Assembly (NCBI RefSeq): GCF_904848165.1
Contig: NZ_LR884459.1
Coordinates: 2,356,001 to 2,420,000 of the forward strand
Direction: 5' to 3'
Origin: Psychrobacter arenosus
Lineage (GTDB): Bacteria > Pseudomonadota > Gammaproteobacteria > Pseudomonadales > Moraxellaceae
Length of the DNA stretch: 64,000 nucleotides
The position numbers and the translations under genes are program-made. Within the stretch, counting starts at the first letter, position 1. Each line of letters begins with the position of its first letter. Of this stretch, positions 1 to 9,431 are shown piece by piece. Under the pieces are notes generated by a model. The model ran no database searches. It was not told where the DNA came from and saw only the letters and a program-made list of their open reading frames with translations.

Positions 1-370
1 GCGTATCAAAGTTGATTTCACCCACTTTTAATAAAGCGAAATAACGCTCAGAATCTTTAGGCGGACGAATAGTGCCCGCGATGCTGTCGCCTGTTTTTAG
101 ACTAAAACGGCGAATCTGACTGGGACTGACATAGATGTCATCGGGTCCGGCAAGGTAAGAGCCTTCAGAGGAGCGTAAGAAACCAAAGCCATCAGGGAGA
201 ACTTCTAAAACGCCATCGCCATAAATAGCTTCGCCATTACGCGCATGGGTTTTTAGGATAGCGAAGATGATGTCTTGTTTGCGGCTGCGCGCCATATTTT
301 CAAGACCCATTTCCTCAGCAATAATCAACAGCTCAGTGACGGATTTTTTCTTTAATTCAGTTAAATTCAT
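1..370 (-). CDS. rho: Transcription termination factor Rho (N-terminal part, cut by window edge)
   Basis: Rho is the hexameric RNA helicase that ends transcription of C-rich, untranslated RNA. The first 123 codons are present on the minus strand; the rest lies outside the window. The start reads [20 protein letters not shown], the usual opening of the Rho N-terminal helical domain. It is followed by the cold-shock-like RNA-binding domain with the segments [17 protein letters not shown] and [13 protein letters not shown], which hold the aromatic primary-site residues. The motor domain is not in view. The gene follows trxA in the same direction, the order also found in E. coli. A trxA terminator and a separate promoter lie between them, so rho is probably transcribed on its own. 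Identification is secure. Confidence 0.95.
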   Translation of the reverse strand, partial: MNLTELKKKSVTELLIIAEEMGLENMARSRKQDIIFAILKTHARNGEAIYGDGVLEVLPDGFGFLRSSEGSYLAGPDDIYVSPSQIRRFSLKTGDSIAGTIRPPKDSERYFALLKVGEINFDT

Positions 371-671
371 AGATAAGTCATTAGCAATTTATCGGAGGGG
401 ACTGCAATAGGTAGGGCAGCCCATGACATGGAGAGTGAGTAGCCATAGCGTGCTAACAGGGATACATAAGGGGTCGATCTCGTAGGTCAGCTCAAGGCAT
501 ACTGAGGTGATAACAGGCATCACTGTATGAATCTGGCTTGGCCAAAGAGTCTTGGATAAGAACGTAAATAATCTGTTATTAATCGTCGTGTTCGATATTG
601 ACAAACACAGAGGAGAGCAGCGGCTGCATGATGCTTGGAGCGCTTAGGAAACCTTTTTAAGTTTCTCTTGT
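371..671 (-). promoter_or_regulatory. Long C-rich rho leader
   Basis: About 300 nt separate the predicted rho promoter from the rho ATG. Read on the minus strand, the half next to rho is rich in C and pyrimidine runs and poor in G, which is the composition of a Rho utilisation site. In E. coli the rho leader is long and carries Rho-dependent attenuation, so autoregulation is a reasonable inference. A 71-codon open frame (604 to 389) lies inside, but it begins with TTG, has no ribosome-binding site and does not look like protein. I therefore treat the leader as untranslated. Confidence 0.45.
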
Positions 672-677
672 CAGCAG

Positions 678-707
678 ACTATACGGTTTTCAGGATAGAG
701 TTGTCAA
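678..707 (-). promoter_or_regulatory. Predicted sigma70 promoter of rho
   Basis: On the minus strand a perfect TTGACA (707-702) and TATAGT (683-678) are separated by 18 bp. Transcription would begin near 671 and produce the long rho leader. No other good promoter was seen between trxA and rho. Confidence 0.65.
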
Positions 708-783
708 TAATTTTTGTAAAAAAACGTGAATAAAGTTGATTAGCTGGGCAGTAGGCTGAGAGTCTATACGCACGCACTATATG

Positions 784-813
784 AAAAAGCCATTGTTATC
801 AATAACAATGGCT
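784..813 (-). terminator. Intrinsic terminator of trxA
   Basis: A perfect 12-bp stem (arms AGCCATTGTTAT and ATAACAATGGCT) with a 2-nt loop is followed on the minus strand by a T run. It lies about 30 bp after the trxA stop and separates trxA from rho. Confidence 0.85.
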
Positions 814-844
814 AAGTAAAAATAGAATAACTATCGCTAACTCA

Positions 845-1171
845 TTAGATATGTTTATCTAATACTTTAGCCAGTTCAGCTTTAGGCTGTAGACCCATAA
901 CTGCGTCCACTTTTTCGCCATCTTTAAAAACAAATAGCGTAGGGATATTGCGAATACCAAAACGGCTAGCCGCTTGTGGGTTGCTATCCACATCGACCTT
1001 GACGATCTTAACTTTGCCGTCGTATTCGTTAGCTAAATCCTCTAAAATAGGGGCGATAGCTTTACAAGGGCCACACCAAGCTGCCCAGAAATCGACTAAT
1101 ACAGGCACGTCCGACTTTAGAACATCTTCATCAAAGTTGGCATCGGTAGTGTTAATAATATTATCTGACAT
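845..1171 (-). CDS. trxA: Thioredoxin 1
   Basis: Small cytoplasmic dithiol protein that reduces disulfides in ribonucleotide reductase, methionine sulfoxide reductase and others, and is itself reduced by thioredoxin reductase. The 108 residues match the normal length. The active site WCGPCK is at residues 32-37, the buried Asp at 27, and the cis-proline segment RNIPTLFVF near residue 77. The ATG follows GAGGA, which sits in the loop of a short 4-bp hairpin (TAAG/CTTA). The gene has its own terminator and is divergent from rluA. Identification is secure. Confidence 0.97.
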   Translation of the reverse strand: MSDNIINTTDANFDEDVLKSDVPVLVDFWAAWCGPCKAIAPILEDLANEYDGKVKIVKVDVDSNPQAASRFGIRNIPTLFVFKDGEKVDAVMGLQPKAELAKVLDKHI

Positions 1172-1341
1172 TAAGTCCTCGCTTATATAGGGAATTATTT
1201 ATAGGTAATCAGTGTGACTTATCTTAGCATGATTCCCCAACATTCATAGATGTGGCCCAGTTAATATAGCAAACAATTAATATTTGCATAATAAATCGCA
1301 ACATAAGGCAATACTGCTTGCAATCAGACTGAAAGAGACCT

Positions 1342-2055
1342 ATGGCTATTACTCAAGAGTATATCGAGCAACAAAACCTCCAAGAACAACAGTATTCTCA
1401 GACCTTTTTTAAAGAGTTTGCCGATGCTATCACCGTCTTTGAAGACGAAGATATCTGGATAGTCGACAAGCCGGCGGGGCTATTGAGTGTCGATGGCAAA
1501 GCGCTAAAAGTCAGTCTGTTGTCGCGTTTAGAGCGCGCCAATCCTGAGGTGAAACTGATTCACCGTCTGGATATGGATACTTCTGGCATTATGATATTTG
1601 GCAAAAATAAAGCGGCGCAATCGCACATCAGTAAACAGTTCATCGAGCGCTTGCCACAAAAGCAATACCAGGCAGTCGTGATGGGCACGCTGGCGGCAAC
1701 AGAGAAAAAAGGTAAGATAGATATTCCGGTGCGCTATGAGCCGACTTTAAAACCGCGCCATATTACCGATCCCAATTGGTCAAAACAAGCTTTGACCCAG
1801 TATGAAGTCTTGCACCATGAGTTGCGAGCGGGCAATGCAGTGACCCGTGTCGCGCTGTATCCAGTAACCGGCCGCAGTCATCAATTGCGAGTGCATATGA
1901 CTCATATCGGCCATGTCATCATTGGCGACCCTATTTATGCTGAGGGCACACCGCTGACGCTGGCACCAAGACTGTGCTTGCATGCGCACTCCTTGCGGCT
2001 AAAACATCCAGTATTGAACGGTTGGATGGAGTGGCAAAGCCCGGTGCCTTTTTAA
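1342..2055 (+). CDS. rluA: RluA-family 23S rRNA/tRNA pseudouridine synthase
   Basis: Isomerises specific uridines to pseudouridine in stable RNA; E. coli RluA modifies 23S U746 and tRNA U32. The 237 residues contain the family motif HRLDMDTSG, with catalytic Asp at about residue 77, the upstream block VDKPAGLLSV and the C-terminal block PVTGRSHQLRVHM. There is no S4 domain, which fits RluA rather than RluC/D. The C-terminal part (IGDPIYAEG, APRLCLHAHSL) follows the E. coli RluA pattern closely. Exact target sites cannot be read from sequence. The monooxygenase gene begins 42 bp downstream and may be co-transcribed. Confidence 0.85.
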   Translation: MAITQEYIEQQNLQEQQYSQTFFKEFADAITVFEDEDIWIVDKPAGLLSVDGKALKVSLLSRLERANPEVKLIHRLDMDTSGIMIFGKNKAAQSHISKQFIERLPQKQYQAVVMGTLAATEKKGKIDIPVRYEPTLKPRHITDPNWSKQALTQYEVLHHELRAGNAVTRVALYPVTGRSHQLRVHMTHIGHVIIGDPIYAEGTPLTLAPRLCLHAHSLRLKHPVLNGWMEWQSPVPF

Positions 2056-2097
2056 CCGCTGCCTTTTTATTACCTTTATGGTTCAAGGATTGATCCT

Positions 2098-3756
2098 ATG
2101 CAATTGTCTCTGTTACCCAGCCAAACTTACCGCAAGGCTCGTAAGCAAATCGTTGAGCTGCCACAAACTTTGGCAGATTTTAAACAACGCTTACTAACGC
2201 AACAAGGGGGCGCAGTTCACCCACAAGCTGAGCAAACCCTGCCGGATTACGAAGTGTTGATTATTGGGGCAGGGGTATCTGGGATTGATATGGGCTGCCA
2301 TCTGCAGCAACGCTATAGAGACCATGCTACCGCCTTAGGCAGAGCCGCTAAAAAGAAATTTTTAATTGTGGAAAAACGCGCGGATATGGGCGGGACTTGG
2401 GATTTATTTAAATACCCAGGGATTCGTTCGGATTCTGATATGTTTACCTTTGGCTTCGCCCATCGTCCTTGGCTCAGTAAAAAAACGCTGACCGATGGCG
2501 CCTCGATTAAGGCCTATATTCAACAGACCGCCACCGATGAACATTTGGATGAGGCGATTCGTTATCAAACCGAAGTCAAGAAAATCGATTGGTCTAGCCA
2601 AGATAAGTACTGGACAGCAACGCTCTATAATAGCGCTACGGGCATGACGCAAAAAATCACCGCCAGCTTTATCGTGGGTGCGACCGGCTATTATGATTAT
2701 GACCAAGGTTATCAACCTGACTTTCCGGGCCAAGAGGACTTCAAGGGGCAGTTAATACACCCACAGCAATGGGCAGAAGACACGGACTATCATGATAAGA
2801 AAATAGTCATCATTGGTAGTGGGGCGACCGCAGTAACTTTACTGCCCGCTTTGCTTGATACCACCAGCGAGCAGCAGGCCGCTCACGTCACTATGCTCCA
2901 GCGCTCGCCGACTTATATTGCTAATGTGCCGAGCGTGGATGAAGGGGTGCATACCTTGACCGGCAAACTGCCGTTGAATAATGAGCAGGCTTATACGCTG
3001 GTTCGTTGGAAAAATATCTTAACCCAACAAGGCATCTATCGGTTTGCAAAAGTCGCCCCAAAAGCTATGAAATTTGTGCTGACTCATAAAGCCCAACAAG
3101 ACCTAAAAGGCAGTGGGGTTTCGCTAAGTCATTTTAACCCCGACTATAACCCTTGGGATGAGCGGCTGTGTGCGGTACCAGATGGGGATTTATTCCAAGC
3201 CTTACAAAGCGATAATGCCGAGATTGTAACCGATGAGATTGAGCGCTTTACGGCAGATGGCATCCAGTTACGCAGTGGTCGTCATTTAGAGGCCGACATT
3301 ATTGTCAGTGCGACTGGCTTAACCTTGCAGATGTTAGGTGGGGCAGCAGCTAGTGTGGATCGCGTTCCAGTGGCCGTGGGCGAGCGTATGACTTATAAAG
3401 CGGTCTTGGTCGAAGGCATCCCGAATATGGCGGTTATGTTTGGTTATACCAATGCTTCTTGGACCCTAAAGATAGATTTGGCCTGTGATTATCTGCTGCG
3501 TCTATTCGACCATATGGACCGCCATCGCTATCAAAGCGTGGTCGCTCAAGCCTACTCTGAGACTGGCGAGCAAGTACAGCGCCAAGCGGATACCGTGATG
3601 GGCGCTTTGTCAGCAGGGTATATCCAACGCGCTAAAGACGTATTACCTAAGCAGGGCGACCGCTATCCGTGGCTAGTCACTAATAACTACATGACGGATA
3701 GGATCATGCTCAAATACCGCGGTATCGCTGATGAGTGGCTTAACTTTCAACGTTAA
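2098..3756 (+). CDS. Flavin-containing (Baeyer-Villiger type) monooxygenase
   Basis: FAD- and NADPH-dependent oxygenase of 552 residues. Two Rossmann fingerprints are visible: GAGVSG at residues 57-62 for FAD and GSGATA at 240-245 for NADPH. Between them FKGQLIHPQQW (215-225) matches the Baeyer-Villiger fingerprint FxGxxxHxxxW. A further GATGYYDYDQGY segment is typical of class B flavoproteins. The first 50 residues form an extension before the FAD domain. Such enzymes oxidise ketones to esters or hydroxylate soft nucleophiles; the substrate cannot be deduced, and the flanking genes give no pathway clue. Family assignment is firm, substrate unknown. Confidence 0.85.
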   Translation: MQLSLLPSQTYRKARKQIVELPQTLADFKQRLLTQQGGAVHPQAEQTLPDYEVLIIGAGVSGIDMGCHLQQRYRDHATALGRAAKKKFLIVEKRADMGGTWDLFKYPGIRSDSDMFTFGFAHRPWLSKKTLTDGASIKAYIQQTATDEHLDEAIRYQTEVKKIDWSSQDKYWTATLYNSATGMTQKITASFIVGATGYYDYDQGYQPDFPGQEDFKGQLIHPQQWAEDTDYHDKKIVIIGSGATAVTLLPALLDTTSEQQAAHVTMLQRSPTYIANVPSVDEGVHTLTGKLPLNNEQAYTLVRWKNILTQQGIYRFAKVAPKAMKFVLTHKAQQDLKGSGVSLSHFNPDYNPWDERLCAVPDGDLFQALQSDNAEIVTDEIERFTADGIQLRSGRHLEADIIVSATGLTLQMLGGAAASVDRVPVAVGERMTYKAVLVEGIPNMAVMFGYTNASWTLKIDLACDYLLRLFDHMDRHRYQSVVAQAYSETGEQVQRQADTVMGALSAGYIQRAKDVLPKQGDRYPWLVTNNYMTDRIMLKYRGIADEWLNFQR

Positions 3757-3819
3757 GTCCATTCTTTATGCCTTCCTATACAGCTGTTGGCGCTAAGCTA
3801 AGCTTTAGTTGCTGCTGCC

Positions 3820-3861
3820 TTGGTTGCCGCTACTTAATTACCGCTACTTAATTGTCGCTAC
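3820..3861 (+). repeat. 14-bp tandem repeat across the end of the dehydrogenase gene
   Basis: Three units of 14 bp lie head to tail: TTGGTTGCCGCTAC, TTAATTACCGCTAC and TTAATTGTCGCTAC. The last unit holds the final codons of the minus-strand dehydrogenase and the middle one carries its stop. The unit length is not a multiple of three, so copy-number change would alter the protein's C-terminus. Confidence 0.7.
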
Positions 3862-4788
3862 AAAGTCACTTACTTGTTTGCTTAAGATTGCCCAGAGCTT
3901 TTCTTGAGCGGCTAGGCTGCCCCAGGCATTGTGCGGACTGAAAACAACACGCGGATGGTCAGCTAGGGTAAATAATGGGTCGTCGTCGCTGATAGGCTCT
4001 TGGGCAAAGACATCGGTCGCATAGCCAAGGATTTGCTCGGCGTTAATAGCGTCCACTATAGCAGCACTATCGACGATGCCACCACGAGCTACGTTGACAA
4101 TTAACGGGGTTTGCTGCATTTTGCTCAACGTTTCGGCATTAATTAAATGCTCAGTGGCTTCGGTCAAAGGACAATGTAGGCTCAAAACATCCGCACGCGC
4201 TAAGACCTCATCAAAGGCCGTATAATCGCTATCGCGCGGCTCACGACCTTGATGCTCAGCCCATAATACCGTCATACCAAAGGCACGTGCTATCTCGGTA
4301 ACCCGTTTGCCAATAGTGCCTACCCCAATTATTCCCAAGGTTTTGTCTTCTAAATCCAAGAGCGGCTCATCAAGCAGACAGAAATTGCCATCTTCTTGCC
4401 AAGTGCCATCGACCACCTTAGTATGGTAATACAAGCCTGCGCGCATGCCATTGAGCATTAGCATAAAGGTATGTTCGGGCACACTTTTAATAGCATAGCC
4501 GGCGATGTTATATAGCTGTACATTGTGGTCTGCACAGGCGTCTTTATCGACGTTATTAATCCCAGTAGCTGTGAGCTGTATGAGCTTGAGCTTGGGCAAT
4601 TGCTCGATAACCTTGCGGCCAATTTTGACCTTATTAGCAATGATAATGTCGGCATCTTGACAGCGCTCAACGATTACCGCATCGTCTTGCGGGGTACTGC
4701 CATAAGTTTCATAATAGTTCACCCCTTGTGGGGCTGGCAGGTCGACACTATCCAAAAAAGTACCACGATCTAAAAATACAGCTTTCAT
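3844..4788 (-). CDS. D-2-hydroxyacid dehydrogenase (glycerate dehydrogenase-like)
   Basis: NAD(P)-dependent dehydrogenase of 314 residues that interconverts 2-oxoacids and D-2-hydroxyacids. The nucleotide-binding motif is LGIIGVGTIGKRV. The substrate-binding and catalytic regions follow: LHCPLTEAT, then VNVARGGIVD with the catalytic Arg, then the Glu of FAQEPI, then SPHNAW with the catalytic His. Length and order match glycerate/hydroxypyruvate reductases, but phosphoglycerate- or lactate-type substrates cannot be excluded. The ATG follows AAGGA. The stop is TAG, inside a 14-bp tandem repeat. Family assignment is secure. Confidence 0.88.
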   Translation of the reverse strand: MKAVFLDRGTFLDSVDLPAPQGVNYYETYGSTPQDDAVIVERCQDADIIIANKVKIGRKVIEQLPKLKLIQLTATGINNVDKDACADHNVQLYNIAGYAIKSVPEHTFMLMLNGMRAGLYYHTKVVDGTWQEDGNFCLLDEPLLDLEDKTLGIIGVGTIGKRVTEIARAFGMTVLWAEHQGREPRDSDYTAFDEVLARADVLSLHCPLTEATEHLINAETLSKMQQTPLIVNVARGGIVDSAAIVDAINAEQILGYATDVFAQEPISDDDPLFTLADHPRVVFSPHNAWGSLAAQEKLWAILSKQVSDFVATIK

Positions 4789-5388
4789 AAAATATCCTTA
4801 TAGCCTTTAGCATTGAGTTCTGACATGAACTATTATTTTAATAGCTCATATCTTAGCAATAGCTCACGCGCTTTGGTACTGCCGATAACCTAACTCTTAT
4901 AATCTACTGCTGACTTCTTTTACACCCCTTATAGCAAGGGATGTTGGCGCTCGTTTATTATTTAGTGTGTTTCTTAATTTTCAATTCCCAATTCCCAATT
5001 CTTAGTCCTTGGCTTTTGGTTCTTGGTTCTTACTGTATGGCTTAACATAGTAATGCCTTGGTGAGTTACCAATAAAAAATCCTACAGTTAAAGGCATTTG
5101 TTGGCGGTTGACCCAAAACCGTACAGAGTTAACATAAAACCCAATTTTCTAGCCCTTGAAAATCACCACTGACGCACACATTAAGCCCCTAACGTTATAT
5201 AATCTATGAGTCCGTGCCGCCTTTTGGTGCAGATGACTGTCTTCAGCTCCTGTAGTACCCTAGGTCATCAGTGATTACCGCTCACTATATAATTGCATAT
5301 ATTGTTGTATTTCATATAGTTGGTCTAAGGTAATAGACTCTGATTGATAACCACCTCTTTAATTCGCTAAGCACACAAGATCCTATAT
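4789..5388. other. Divergent intergenic region before rapA, no gene seen
   Basis: Six hundred bases without a credible reading frame separate the dehydrogenase and rapA starts. Between 4980 and 5030 there are short direct repeats of the type CAATTC and TTGGTTCTT. A TATAAT at 5198-5203 has no matching -35 box. Nothing else could be recognised. Confidence 0.4.
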
Positions 5389-8280
5389 ATGACTATCTCT
5401 GCTTCTTCTTTACACAGCGCCGACTTTGCCGTTGGTCAACGTTATCTGTCCGATACTGAATCTGAGCTCGGCCTCGGCGTCGTCATCGATGTCGATGATC
5501 GCTGTGTCCATATTCTCTTTCCTCAAAGTGAAGAGACTCGGGTCTATGCCAAAAGTTCTGCCCCGCTATCCCGCGTGGTCTTTAAGGTGGGCGATAAGAT
5601 TACTGATCAAACCGGGCAAACGCATACGGTAACCGGCGTGGACGAAGTCATGGGCGTGATTAAATATCAGGTCGAAGATATTGATAAAGGCATCATGGAA
5701 ACCCGCTTGGCTGCGAACATTACCTTAGCCAAACCTTTAGAGCGTTTGCTGGCGGGTCGTATCGAGCGCGGGGATTGGTATGAGTTGCGTCAAGATATTT
5801 TGCGTATGCAAGCTGCATTGGCTGGGCATCCTTTACGCGGCTTGATGGGTGCTCGTGTGGATATCATTGAGCATCAATTGTATATCGCTCACGAGGTCGG
5901 CAAGCGTATTGCTCCTCGCGTCTTGTTGGCCGATGAAGTTGGTCTGGGTAAAACTATCGAAGCGGGTTTGATTATTCATCAGCAGTTGATGACGGGTCGT
6001 GCAGAACGCGTGTTAATCCTCGTACCAGACAGTCTGCAATACCAGTGGATGATTGAGATGCGTCGCCGCTTTAACCTAGACTTTGCCTTATTTGACCTGG
6101 TGCGTACGGCGGCTATTAAAGAGCATGACCCAGAACAAAACGTCTTCGCTACTGAGCAATGCATTATTGCTAGCTTAGATTTGCTGCTCGACCACGATGA
6201 TTTGTATGAGCAAGCTATAGAAGCCGGTTTTGACTTGTTAGTGGTGGATGAAGCGCATCACTTGCATTGGGATAGCGAGCAAGGCGGCAATGATAAATAT
6301 GAGATGATTGCTGACTTTGCCAATGAAACGCCCGGTATGCTATTGCTAACTGCAACGCCTGAACAGCTCGGTTTAGAAAGCCATTTTGCTCGTCTGCGTC
6401 TGTTAGACCCGGATAGATTTGATGATTTAGACGATTTTGTAGCCAGTCAAGAGGCGTTTGCTGATACTGCGGCTGTGGCGGGTGTGTTAATCGCTGAAAA
6501 ACCCCTCACTGCAGGACAAATCTCCGCTTTAGCAGGCTTGATCAATATTGATGAAGATGAGCTAGCGCCGATTAATGACAATGATAAGCTGCGTAACCAT
6601 GCCCTCAATGAGTTGTTAGACCGTCATGGCACGGGCCGTGTATTATTCCGCAATACTCGCGATAGCGTCAAAGGTTTCCATGGTCGTCAATCGCAAGCGC
6701 ACCCTTTACCATTGCCTGAAGCATGGCAGGGCAGCTATCAGATGAATGGTAAGCTGCGTGAGCAATTATGGGCCGAGGAATCGCAACCCGAAGGCGGTTG
6801 GTTGGAAGACGATCCGCGCGTGCCTTGGTTGATTAATATCCTTAAAGGGGAGCTTAAGCACCATAAGGTCTTGCTCATCGGTCGCAGTGGCGCGACGATT
6901 GAAAGCTTAGAGGCGGTATTGCGTCTGCATGCGGGAATTAAAACCGCTATCTTTACTGAGCACATGACTCTACTTGAGCGTGACCAGGCTGCTGCCTACT
7001 TTGCTGATGTTGAAGGGGCGCAGATATTACTCTGCTCAGAGATTGGCTCAGAAGGGCGCAACTTCCAGTTTGCTAGCCATCTTATTTTATGGGATCTGCC
7101 TGCCAACCCTGATACCTTAGAGCAGCGGATTGGTCGATTAGATCGCATTGGGCAGACCCAACAGATTACCTTGCACGTGCCCTATATCCAAGGTACGGCA
7201 CAAGAGCGTCTGTATCAGTGGTATGATAATGCCCTGAATATATTTAACCATATTTCCCCTACTGCGCAGAGCGTGCAAGAGCGCTATATCACCGCTTTGA
7301 AGCCACTGCTCGAAGGCCAAGCGCCGGAAGGTACGGAAGTTGAGGCAGAGCTAGAAGCCTTGATTGCAGACGCTAAAGCGACGCGTCAAGATTTAGAGGC
7401 GCAGCTACAGTCAGGACGTGACCGCTTGCTGGAGTACAACTCTTGCCGTCCGCGGGTGGCTAGCCGTATTGCCAATGCGATGCATGAGTTTGATGAGCAC
7501 AATATCCTACCGCAATTCGTTGAGCGTTTTCTGGCATCAGCCAATATAGAATATAGCTTGCAACGCGATGGATCTTGGGTGATTCCACCTATCGATAGCG
7601 CGCAAAGCCATGAATATATCGATGGCCTACCGATTGATGAAGATGGGATGACGCTGACCTTTGAGCGCGACCAGGCGCTTATGCGTGAAGATATGGCTTA
7701 TCTGACCCATGAGCACCCTCTGATTCAAAGTATTTATGAGTTGGCAAGCTCAGGTACTTTCGGTAATACTTCAGTGGCGATGCTAAAAAGTGCCGCGATG
7801 CCACAAGGTATGTTGATGCTAGAGGTCAACTTCCGCGTGCAAGCGATTGCCCCTAAACTGCTAAATTTACCAGCAACTTTACCCGTCCAGAATCTGCGCA
7901 TTTTCATTAGTGAGCAGGGCGGTGACCTATCTGAACGTATCAGTGCGGATATGATTATGCCGCATATCGAGCGTTTAGATAAAACCCGCGCGCGCCAAGT
8001 CGTCAAAGTACGCAGTGAAGTGATTGAGCAGCGCTATCATGAAGCGCAGCAAATCGCGCAGAAAAAACTGGCAGAGATTGGTGCCCAAGCCAGTGCCCGC
8101 TTTAGCCAACAGTGGCAGCGTGAAATCAGCCGTTTACAGCACTTGCACAGTATCAACCCCAACGTACGTTTAGAAGAAATTGAGCGTCTAGAGAGCTTAA
8201 AGGCACAAGGAGAACAAGCTTTGGCCCAGTTATCTCTTGTACCAGACTCTATCCGAGTATTGGTAGCGGTACAGCCTTAG
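5389..8280 (+). CDS. rapA: RNA polymerase-associated Swi2/Snf2 ATPase RapA
   Basis: RapA (HepA) binds RNA polymerase and uses ATP to recycle it after transcription. The 963-residue length matches the family. N-terminal Tudor-like domains (about 1-110) precede the helicase core, with Walker A DEVGLGKT at 182-189 and the DEAH box at 287-290. Later motifs are LLLTATP, the SEIGSEGRNFQF block and QRIGRLDRIGQ (motif VI). The C-terminal RapA domain with ending RVLVAVQP completes it. It stands alone in the plus direction. Its ribosome-binding site is weak. Identification is secure. Confidence 0.96.
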   Translation: MTISASSLHSADFAVGQRYLSDTESELGLGVVIDVDDRCVHILFPQSEETRVYAKSSAPLSRVVFKVGDKITDQTGQTHTVTGVDEVMGVIKYQVEDIDKGIMETRLAANITLAKPLERLLAGRIERGDWYELRQDILRMQAALAGHPLRGLMGARVDIIEHQLYIAHEVGKRIAPRVLLADEVGLGKTIEAGLIIHQQLMTGRAERVLILVPDSLQYQWMIEMRRRFNLDFALFDLVRTAAIKEHDPEQNVFATEQCIIASLDLLLDHDDLYEQAIEAGFDLLVVDEAHHLHWDSEQGGNDKYEMIADFANETPGMLLLTATPEQLGLESHFARLRLLDPDRFDDLDDFVASQEAFADTAAVAGVLIAEKPLTAGQISALAGLINIDEDELAPINDNDKLRNHALNELLDRHGTGRVLFRNTRDSVKGFHGRQSQAHPLPLPEAWQGSYQMNGKLREQLWAEESQPEGGWLEDDPRVPWLINILKGELKHHKVLLIGRSGATIESLEAVLRLHAGIKTAIFTEHMTLLERDQAAAYFADVEGAQILLCSEIGSEGRNFQFASHLILWDLPANPDTLEQRIGRLDRIGQTQQITLHVPYIQGTAQERLYQWYDNALNIFNHISPTAQSVQERYITALKPLLEGQAPEGTEVEAELEALIADAKATRQDLEAQLQSGRDRLLEYNSCRPRVASRIANAMHEFDEHNILPQFVERFLASANIEYSLQRDGSWVIPPIDSAQSHEYIDGLPIDEDGMTLTFERDQALMREDMAYLTHEHPLIQSIYELASSGTFGNTSVAMLKSAAMPQGMLMLEVNFRVQAIAPKLLNLPATLPVQNLRIFISEQGGDLSERISADMIMPHIERLDKTRARQVVKVRSEVIEQRYHEAQQIAQKKLAEIGAQASARFSQQWQREISRLQHLHSINPNVRLEEIERLESLKAQGEQALAQLSLVPDSIRVLVAVQP

Positions 8281-8416
8281 TTCCCTTTTAATTCTGTCTT
8301 AATGCAGTGCTGCAGACTGGATTGGACTGAGCTAGCCGCCACAATTTTGAATAGCCCTTTGTATAGCCTAATGGTAGTTCATTTTACCCTTATTATCGCA
8401 AAAAACTGGAGGCCTC

Positions 8417-9313
8417 ATGCCTGATTATGCTGCCCTGATAGACCAACTTTTAGCCACGGTCACTTTAGAAGAGATTGGCCCTGATGTGTATGAGGGTCAG
8501 AGTCATGACTATGTAGGCAAACGAATTTTTGGTGGTCAGGTGTTGGCGCAAGCTTTGATGGCGGGCGCAAGAACGCTAAAGGATGACAAGCCTTGTCACT
8601 CTTTTCACAGTTATTTTTTAAGCGGTGGTGATATCTCACGTCCGGTGGTGTATCAAGTGCGCCGTTTGCGCGATGGTCGCACCTTATCTGCCCGTCAAAT
8701 CACAGCTGTGCAGTATAAAGACGATAAAAATGGTGGCGAGCCTGTTGAGCAAGTTATCTTTTCGATGATTGCTTCGTTTTCAGATGATGAGGCGGGTCTC
8801 GATTATCAAGGCAGCATGCCGGTCTATCCGCCGCCCGATGATCTCTTGACGGAGCAAGAGCTAAAAGAAGAGTATGTCGGTAGTATTCCTGAAGCTCTAC
8901 AAGCACGCTTTATGCGCCAGCGGCATGTTGAGATTAAACCTGTAAAGCCGCGCAATCCTATTTCTCCTGAGCCCATGAAGCCACAACAAGCCAACTGGTT
9001 GCGTATTAATGAGTTGGGCGAGCAGCCGGTGGCTATTCAGCAAGCCTTATTGGCTTTTGCCTCCGACTTCTATTTAGTCGGTACCGGCTTAATGCCGCAT
9101 GGCGTGAGCTTTATGACCAAAGGTTTGCAAGCCGCTAGTATTGATCATTCTATGCATTTCCATCGTCCATTCGATATCAATAACTGGATGCTGTATGACA
9201 TGCGAGCGGATACAACGTCTAATGCTAAAGGCTTAAATCATGGTCAGTTTTGGCAAGATGGCAAATTGGTGGCTAGCGTGCAGCAAGAAGGCTTGATGCG
9301 ATTGCGTCAGTAA
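8417..9313 (+). CDS. tesB: Acyl-CoA thioesterase II
   Basis: Hydrolyses acyl-CoA to free fatty acid and CoA in the cytoplasm. The 298 residues form two hotdog domains. The N-terminal half has the signature RIFGGQVLAQAL and FHSYFLSGGDISRPVVYQV; the C-terminal half has SIDHSMHFHRPFDINNWMLYDM, which carries the catalytic Asp region, and ends in SVQQEGLMRLR. The ATG follows GGAGG at good spacing. A strong terminator lies 28 bp after the stop, so the gene is probably monocistronic. Identification is secure. Confidence 0.94.
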   Translation: MPDYAALIDQLLATVTLEEIGPDVYEGQSHDYVGKRIFGGQVLAQALMAGARTLKDDKPCHSFHSYFLSGGDISRPVVYQVRRLRDGRTLSARQITAVQYKDDKNGGEPVEQVIFSMIASFSDDEAGLDYQGSMPVYPPPDDLLTEQELKEEYVGSIPEALQARFMRQRHVEIKPVKPRNPISPEPMKPQQANWLRINELGEQPVAIQQALLAFASDFYLVGTGLMPHGVSFMTKGLQAASIDHSMHFHRPFDINNWMLYDMRADTTSNAKGLNHGQFWQDGKLVASVQQEGLMRLRQ

Positions 9314-9340
9314 TAGTATTAACTAAGATTTACACCAATA

Positions 9341-9380
9341 AAAACAGCCCTTCATAGTTAGTATGACGGGCTGTTTTTTT
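9341..9380 (+). terminator. Intrinsic terminator after tesB
   Basis: Stem CAGCCC/GGGCTG extended by TCATA/TATGA with a single mismatch, followed by seven T. An A run on the other side may let it serve the converging transglycosylase gene too. Confidence 0.85.
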
Positions 9381-9431
9381 ATAGCTTACTGAGCCAGATA
9401 ACTGTGCTATGCGCACTATTCGTAGATTAAT

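Noticed and set aside
389..604. 71-codon open frame in the rho leader, a possible rhoL-like peptide
   Set aside because: Starts at TTG without a ribosome-binding site, has no protein-like pattern, and lies in a region better explained as a C-rich leader.
2098..3756. A phenazine or secondary-metabolite pathway formed by the monooxygenase and the PhzF-like gene
   Set aside because: The genes are 33 kb apart with ordinary housekeeping genes between and no other pathway enzyme nearby.
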